Shown here: positions 57,867 to 64,000 of the stretch, piece after piece | Numbering within the stretch: the stretch's first letter is position 1 | Layout of the letters: every line of letters starts with the position of its first letter | Made by a program: the position numbers and the translations under genes | The notes under the pieces: generated by a model | What the model saw: the letters and a program-made list of their open reading frames with translations, nothing else | What the model was told of the DNA's origin: nothing | The model's database searches: none | DNA from: Megalobrama amblycephala | Taxonomy: Eukaryota; Chordata; Actinopteri; Cypriniformes; Xenocyprididae | NCBI RefSeq assembly: GCF_018812025.1 | Contig: NC_063062.1 | Location: forward strand, 2,516,754 to 2,580,753 | DNA: 64,000 nt | Reading direction: 5' to 3'

Positions 57867-58033
57867 TGTATTATCTTATATTAAATATTAATATGTATAA
57901 CTCACCAGATGAAGCACATTTCCAGGTCACAGAGAAGACGTTTCTGACATTACAGGAAAAACTCTTTCAAATGCTGCTCTCATGCACCCCCCATTGGCAG
58001 AAATTAAGAGTGTTAATGCATGACACCCAGTCC

Positions 58034-58068
<35 letters not shown>

Positions 58069-60190
58069 AGGTATAGAAATTTTACCTGCGAAATTCTGTG
58101 TGGTGTTTTTCGCTGTCAATTTGCACTGCTATATTTAGATTTACAGTAACTGATCATTTCCCAGAATGCATTGTAAATCTACAGTAACATACTGTCAACC
58201 GTGTACACAGTGCTCAACTGTTGAGAATACAATATAATACTGTGAAAATATCAAAATGTACAGTAACGCACTGTACACAGCTTATACAGCAAGAGATAAA
58301 CAGTATAATACTGTGTAAACAACAGAAATCATTTACAGTGCAGGTTTCATCAAATCTAATTGAATTCTTTTTAATGCCAATTTTAATTTTTTTTTATGCC
58401 ATATATATACAGTGGCAAGAAAAAGTATGTGAACCACTTGCAGAATCTGTGAAAATGTGAATAATTTTAATAAAATAAGAGGGATCATACAAAATGCAAG
58501 TTATTTTTTATTTAGTACTGTCCTGAGTAAGATATTTTACATAAAAGATGTTTGCATTTAGTTCACATGACAAAAAAAAAAAAAAAAAGCTGAATTCATT
58601 AAAATGGCCCCATTCAGAAGTTTGTGAACCATTGATTCTCAATACTGTGTGTGGTTACCTGGATGATCCACGACTGCTTTTTTGTTTTGTGATGGTGGTT
58701 CTTGAATCTCTTGTTTGTTCTGAACAAATAAACTGAGCTCTGTTCTTCAGAAAAATCCTCCAGGTCCTGCAAATTCTTCAGTTTTTAAGCATATTTTGCA
58801 TATTTAAACCCTTTCCAGCAGTGACTGAATGATTTTTGATCTCTTCACACTAAGGACAACTGAGGGACTCAAACTCAAATATTAAAAAAGGTTCTGCTGG
58901 AAAGGGTTCAAATATGCAAAAATGCTTGAAAACTGAAGAATTCGGTCCATTTTGGGGTGAAAATGCCGACTGGACCATAGAATCCTTCACATCTTAAGGC
59001 AGGATTTGATGATCACTAGTGATAGTATTTCATTCTGTGTTGTCATCATTCAGGTTGGATTTTAGCTTAATGTACTTTTTTTTTTTTTTTTTAACAAAGC
59101 AGCTGATATTGCCATAGAAACTAGTGGACCAATGAGTCGCTTTCACGCCAAAATGGCGGCAACGCAGGGCTGCTGCTGGGCACCGGTGTTGCAATGGAAC
59201 GTTCTATTCAGTTTCGCTTCCTGTTAGTGTATATTCTTTCCAGAGGCTTCCGTAGATAGGCCTTTTTCACAAGAATCGGTAGGGTGACAGTCCAGAAATT
59301 GAGAGCTTTGTCCCGCGTCCCGCAAGACGTAAGTAGTGTCCCGCATTTCAGTTAAGTCTGTATTATTATTTTCATCCCTGAATTTACAATACCACAGTAG
59401 AAATATAAAAACCGTGACTGGCATTTAGAAATCTATTTGTGCAGCCGTCATGTTCTAGCTATTAAAATAACCAACCAACGCAATCATAGAGACAGGTTTT
59501 CCCGCTGATGACAACTGCGTGGACAGCGCAAAGTGCTAAGTGCAGGCCTCAGCAAAGTCGGTAAACACAGCTACAACAGCAAGGATTTCATCTCACATAC
59601 TGGATAAGAACCACAAGAGCTGCTTAAAGCTGCCCAAATTAAAGCATGTAATCATCCATCCTGATGGCAAATATTTCCAAGGAACTTGCGCCGATCCCAT
59701 GGATGCTCGAGCGTGACCCACGGAAGTGGTTGAGCACCTACGGAAAAACGCGAGATATTCTCCATTCATTTTGACCAAAAAAAAAAAAATTGATTGCAAC
59801 TTTTAGACATGACTTTCTTCTCACGTTAATATTCATTTAAGGCGCTTTCTATTGTGTTAGGCTATTATACTGAGATATGTTGAGAGCGCATCAAATGCGC
59901 AAACCAGAATCTCTCTGCTCACAGGCGGATTCCCTTCTTGCGCAAAAGTGGACGTGTTCAGATATTACATGTCCGTGCTCAAACTTTGTCCTCCTGCACG
60001 TGCACTCATGAATCTAGAATTGTCTTCTCTCCAGAATAATGTTGCCTGAAGCGCAACATTCTAGTGTGGGCACTGGGCACCCACTGGCAGAGAAAAATTA
60101 ATCGGCCAAGTTTGCCAACGAATGTAACTATTTTACTTTTTAACTACTAGCAACTAGTTTACTTTACTTAACGAGTAAGAGACTTCTTCC
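57867..60190. other. No supported gene between L2 copies D and E
   Basis: Contains a T-run (58037-58064), an A-run (58571-58586), a T-run near 59077-59092, an A-run near 59778-59789 and a Tc1/mariner-like end (separate entry). The segment about 59150-59270 (ATGGCGGCAACGCAGGGC, then TTCCAGAGGCTTCCGTAG) looks like a dispersed repeat but is not classified. No coding region is convincing. Confidence 0.4.
58410..58445 (+). other. Tc1/mariner-like terminal sequence
   Basis: CAGTGGCAAGAAAAAGTATG after TATA resembles the inverted-repeat end of fish Tc1/mariner-type MITEs. The partner end is not visible, so it is a fragment. Confidence 0.5.
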
Positions 60191-61324
60191 GGTTCAACGC
60201 TGCTCAACGCTGCTGCCCTACGCTCGGAGCTTCGTGGAGTTTATCCTAAATCCTTCTCTTTATTCCTATTCACATAATATAACTTTCTTATTTTTCACTA
60301 GATTACTTAACCTATTGCATAGTATTACTAAACGGAACGATTTATTACTAGCAATCCACCAGCGTAATCACCTAGTGTTAGCCATAGCCTGCTAGCTACC
60401 GTCTACTTTCTTTTTTCCTCTAAACCAACCTTTCTTGTCGATTTAATGCCGGATTTATCAGATGTGTGTTATTCTGATCTGTCCTCACCAGATCGGGAAG
60501 CTGTGGAGACGTTGCTGCCCGGCATTCATCGATCCACCGCGAGGTACAGCGTCCCGCACATCACCATTGCCCCAGGCACCGGCAAGCAACCGAGTGTGTT
60601 GCAGTTTTTCGGACGGCGTTCATCAAACACACGGTCAGTCATGTCCGACGATTATCATGTGTATTAAATGCAACATGTACAGCTTAGCTCTTTCTGTCAG
60701 CAGTGAGCCTTACACATGTGATAAATGCAGGGATATTGTCAGGCTGACAGAGAGAATCTCAGAATTAGAGACACGCATCCAAACTTTAATTGAGGATAGT
60801 GAGAATGAAAGGGCCTTAGATACTGCTTTGGATGCGACTAGCCTAGTAAACACTGCACATTCGGTTCCGGTTGTAGAAGTCACGCAGCAGGCTAACTGGG
60901 TGACTGTGAGGCGGCATAGTGGCAAGAACAAACACCACTCTTCCGTTCCGATTAGAACATCAAACAGGTTCTCCCCACTCAGTGACGCACCCACTGAGAA
61001 TCCTGTTGAATTGGCGATTCTATTACACGGAACGTGAAAATAGAGACACCAGCCACCATAGTCACATGTTTGCCAGGGGCCAGAGCACCTGACATCAAAG
61101 CAAATTTAAAAGTGCTGGCTAATGCTAAACGTAAATATTCTAAAATCATTATCCACATCGGCACAAATGATGTTCAACTTCGCCAGTCGGAGATCACTAA
61201 AATTAACATTAAAGAGGTGTGTGAACTCGCAAATTCAATGTCAGCAGAAGTAATTTGTTCTGGCCCTCTTCCTGTTCATCGGAGTGATGAGATAGTTAAC
61301 AGGTTATCATCACTCAATGGCTGG

Positions 61325-61517
61325 TGTAACGGAGGCCAGCTAGTAGTTGCTGTGCGAGTAAACCTCACTCCTCTGATCTCAAGAGATGCTCTAGCGACTG
61401 ACGCTAGAGGTTGCAGCCTTTAGCCTCCTCGTTAGAGCATCCGACTCCCACGCCGGAGACCCAGGTTCGAGGCCCGCACAGAGCGGGGCGAGTAGGACCT
61501 GGGTAAGGGGGGTTACA
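61325..61517 (+). repeat. TRIM LTR 1
   Basis: TG...CA-type LTR of 193 bp. It includes the short inverted repeat CTCTAGCG/CGCTAGAG around ACTGA (about 61390-61410) and the tRNA-like segment. I see no AATAAA signal and no TATA box, so normal polymerase II signals are not evident. Confidence 0.85.
61421..61474 (+). promoter_or_regulatory. tRNA-like segment with B box in TRIM LTR 1
   Basis: GGTTCGAGGCC at 61464-61474 is a perfect match to the RNA polymerase III B-box consensus GGTTCGANNCC. About 43 bp upstream, TAGCCTCCTCGTTAG (61421-61435) is a weaker A-box candidate. Between them TCCG...CGGA can pair as an anticodon-like stem. Together they resemble a tRNA gene or tRNA-derived SINE head. A repeat of the segment lies in LTR 2 (61657-61710). 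Transcription by polymerase III is inferred. Confidence 0.6.
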
Positions 61518-61518
61518 T

Positions 61519-61536
61519 TGGTGCCGTGACCCGGAT
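61519..61536 (+). other. Primer-binding site, tRNA-His type
   Basis: TGGTGCCGTGACCCGGAT starts one base after LTR 1. Its complement matches the 3' end of tRNA-His (ending TCACGGCACCA) at 17 of 18 positions as I recall that tRNA. Confidence 0.7.
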
Positions 61537-61549
61537 GGGAGTGAGGTTT

Positions 61550-61560
61550 AGGGGGGTGAG
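61550..61560 (+). other. Polypurine tract
   Basis: AGGGGGGTGAG, purine except one T, ends exactly where LTR 2 begins, as expected for the plus-strand primer. Confidence 0.65.
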
Positions 61561-61753
61561 TGTAACGGAGGCCAGCTAGTAGTTGCTGTGCGAGTAAACC
61601 TCACTCCTCTGATCTCAAGAGATGCTCTAGCGACTGACGCTAGAGGTTGCAGCCTTTAGCCTCCTCGTTAGAGCATCCGACTCCCACGCCGGAGACCCAG
61701 GTTCGAGGCCCGCACAGAGCGGGGCGAGTAGGACCTGGGTAAGGGGGGTTACA
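61561..61753 (+). repeat. TRIM LTR 2
   Basis: By eye the same 193 bases as LTR 1, offset by 236 bp. Confidence 0.85.
61657..61710 (+). promoter_or_regulatory. tRNA-like segment with B box in TRIM LTR 2
   Basis: Same sequence as 61421-61474, with the B box at 61700-61710. Confidence 0.6.
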
Positions 61754-62051
61754 CTGGCTCTCTAAGTGGTGTCCGCAGAATAATATAGGTTTCATAGACA
61801 ATTGGAAAAGCTTTTGGGGCAGACCTGATCTGTTGAAAAGAGATGGTATTCATCCCTCCCGGGATGGTGCTGCTCTTCTATCTAGAAATTTGGCAAATAG
61901 TCTTAGAGCTGAAACATGACAAACCAGGGCCCAGATCAGGACGCAGACAAACTGGCTAAACCGACCGTCTGCTAGCCGCCTCACGTCACAGAACTCAAAT
62001 AATTCACAGCACATAGAAACTCTTTCACCTAGATATTATCACATAGAGACT

Positions 62052-64000
62052 GTGTCTGTACCTCGAACTAGTAAATACAAAAAACTTCCGAAACCTTTTA
62101 AGGGTAAAAATTTAATTGATGTTCAAAAAATGAAAATCACAGATAAATCAGATAAACAAATGATAAAGCTTGGGTTACTGAATATTAGATCTATTTCTTC
62201 AAAAGCACTTATTGTAAATGAAATTATCACAGACAATAAACTAGACTTGCTGTGTTTGACAGAAACCTGGCTAAAACCAGACGATTACATTACTTTAAAT
62301 GAATCTAGTCCTCAAGGTTATGATTATCGACACAATCCTTGACAGAAAGGCAAAGGGGGAGGTGTTGCTGTAATTTATAGTAATATATTCAGAATCATTC
62401 AAAAGAATTTCAAATATAATTCCTTTGAAGTGATGGTGCTTTATGTAACATTATGTAAGTTGACATTTGTGCTGGCTACTGTATACAGGCCACCAGGGCA
62501 CCATAATGACTTTATCAAAGAATTTGCTGATTTTATATCAGAGTTAGTACTGGCTGCGGATAAAGTCCTTGTTGTTGGTGATTTTAATATCCATGTAGAT
62601 AATAATAAAGACGCATTTGGATTGGCATTTGCAGACATTTTAAACTCTATTGGAGTTAGACAACACGTGTCAGGACCCACTCATTGTCGTAATCATACCC
62701 TAGATCTAATACTGTCGCATGGAATTGATATTGATGCTGTTGAAATTCTACAGCAGAGCGATGATATATCAGATCATTATTTAGTCTCGTGTATAATACA
62801 ATTAGCCAAGGCTACAAAACCACCACCCAGCCATAAATATTGTAGAACCATCACGTCTACCACTAAAGATTGCTTTATAAATAATCTCCCCAAGCAGTTT
62901 CATCGCCTTAGTATACCTGACAACTTAGAAGAACTCGATGCTGCAACAGAAACGATTGGATCTCTCTTTTCCAGCACATTAGATGCAGTCGCTCCTTTAC
63001 GTCTAAAGAAGATTAAGGAAACTAATTCAACGCCGTGGTATGATGAGCACACTCGGGCTCTAAAACGAGCTGTTAGAAAAGCTGAACGTAGTTGGAAGAA
63101 AACAAAACTAGAAGTTTTTCGCCTTTCGTGGAAAGAAAAAATGATTGAGTACAGAACGGCTATAAGAAATGCTAGATCTACTTATTTTTCAAATCTCTTA
63201 ATAGAAAACAAACATAATCCTAGGTATTTATTTGACACAGTGGCTAAATTAACTAGAAACAGAGATTCAACTGCTGACGTTTCCATAGAGCACAGCAGTA
63301 ATGACTTTATGAACTTCTTTACTTGCAAGATTGATAATATTAGAGAGAAAATTATAAACATGCAACCGTCTACAGTTTCGCTTCAGACAGTGCACTGTAG
63401 TGTCCCTGAGGTAAAACTAGAATCATTCGCCGCTATAGGAGAGGAAGAATTATCTAAACTTATCAAATCATCAAAATCAACGACATGTATGTTAGACCCA
63501 ATGCCGACTAAACTACTGAAAGAAATGCTTCCAGAGGTCGTAGGTCCACTTCTTGATATAATTAATTCATCCTTAACACTAGGATACGTGCCAAAAACCT
63601 TTAAGCAGGCTATTATTAAACCTCTTATTAAAAAACCTCAACTAGATCCGAGAGATTTAGTAAATTACAGGCCAATCTCGAATCTACCTTTTCTGTCAAA
63701 GATACTAGAAAAGGCAGTTTCAACACAACTGTGCTCCATTTTAGAAAGAAATGGAATCTGTGAGGATTTCCAGTCAGGATTTAGACCATACCATAGTACT
63801 GAGACTGCTCTCGTTAGAGTTACAAACGATCTACTCCTATCATCCGATCGTGGCTGTATTTCTCTATTAGTGTTATTAGATCTCAGTGCTGCTTTTGACA
63901 CTATCGATCACAACATTCTTTTAAAAAGACTTGAAAACTATATTGGCATTAGTGGAATTGCTTTGGCATGGTTCAAATCATACTTATCTGACCGTTATCA
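62052..64000 (+). pseudogene. L2 ORF2, copy E, one nonsense mutation, partial
   Basis: Same frame as copies B and D. A TGA at 62340-62342 replaces CGA (CpG transition). After it the frame stays open through the endonuclease motifs (GDFNIH, SDHYLV) and part of the reverse transcriptase ([12 protein letters not shown]) to the window end. Confidence 0.85.

Larger units (their letters stand above)
61325..61753 (+). mobile_element. TRIM (miniature LTR retrotransposon) with tRNA-like LTRs
   Basis: Two 193-bp repeats that appear identical (61325-61517 and 61561-61753), each starting TGTAAC and ending GTTACA, flank a 43-bp internal region made of a PBS and a purine tract. CTGG is duplicated at 61321-61324 and 61754-61757, and the empty site in L2 copies A, B and D has it once. 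With no coding capacity, this is a terminal-repeat retrotransposon in miniature that must be mobilised in trans. The identical LTRs point to a recent insertion. Confidence 0.85.
60446..61919 (+). pseudogene. L2 ORF1, copy E, broken and interrupted by a TRIM
   Basis: Starts MPDLSDVCYSD. A 21-nt loss plus a 2-nt change near 60595 shift the frame, and a 13-nt deletion at about 61010 (before GDSITRNV) shifts it again. The 429-bp TRIM plus its 4-bp target duplication separates LSSLNGW from LSKWCPQNN at about 61325. The zinc ribbon and coiled coil are otherwise preserved, and it ends at the usual TGA (61917-61919). Confidence 0.85.
60191..64000 (+). mobile_element. L2-type LINE, copy E (continues past the window)
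   Basis: Begins GGTTCAACGCTGCTCAACG, matching the 5' end of copy D, and runs off the right edge within ORF2. It is oriented head-to-head with copy D across 2.3 kb. Its ORF1 is broken by small deletions and by a TRIM insertion. Confidence 0.9.

Noticed and set aside
61464..61474. A genuine tRNA gene at the B box
   Set aside because: The A-box is weak, a full cloverleaf with acceptor stem is not evident, and the sequence is embedded in duplicated LTRs.

Overview
The window looks like a transposon-dense stretch of a teleost genome, most likely a cypriniform (carp/zebrafish relative). The evidence is the repeat content: five copies of one L2-type LINE, a DIRS tyrosine-recombinase retrotransposon, several TTAA-ended fold-back MITEs, hAT-type elements, and a decayed SAM-domain gene resembling the SAMD3-like family that is multicopy in fish. 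There are splice signals, vertebrate-like CpG decay and no operons. I see no intact host housekeeping gene.

Layout. 1-3623: unassigned AT-rich DNA, then the leader, primer-binding site and one LTR of a minus-strand LTR element. 3806-5204: a dispersed repeat and a 747-bp MITE with TTA duplications. 5754-14847: a 9.1-kb DNA transposon with 44-bp perfect terminal inverted repeats and a 9-bp near-perfect target duplication. It holds inverted tandem arrays around a decayed DDE-type transposase and Ulp1-like peptidase exons. 14848-16916: microsatellites, a 36-bp-arm palindrome and a 158-bp tandem repeat. 16917-21768: L2 copy A (minus), inserted in that tandem repeat. 23033-28130: L2 copy B (plus). 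28131-31163: exon-like fragments and a solo LTR. 31340-38160: MITEs, several lying in introns of the SAMD3-like pseudogene (34088-40130, minus). 40141-44000: a C2H2/DDE-like pseudogene just upstream on the same strand, split by L2 copy C. 44442-45993: a hAT-type element with inverted 101-bp arrays. 46736-57860: L2 copy D, apparently intact until a 6.05-kb DIRS element (49278-55326) entered its ORF2. 60191-64000: L2 copy E (plus, runs off the end), whose ORF1 contains a 429-bp miniature LTR retrotransposon (TRIM).

How the parts relate. The L2 copies share ORF1 (zinc ribbon, coiled coil, SGNH esterase) and ORF2 (APE endonuclease, reverse transcriptase). ORF1 and ORF2 are in the same frame, separated by one TGA with no further stop before the endonuclease. 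The DIRS element keeps an intact recombinase, but its reverse transcriptase has lost the YxDD region. The most unusual object is the TRIM. It has two identical 193-bp LTRs, each with a tRNA-like segment including a perfect B-box, a tRNA-His-type primer-binding site, a purine tract and a 4-bp target duplication. It resembles in principle the plant Cassandra elements, whose LTRs carry 5S rRNA promoters.

Limits: all identities come from reading the sequence and recalled family features. No database search was run, and most boundaries of decayed genes are approximate.
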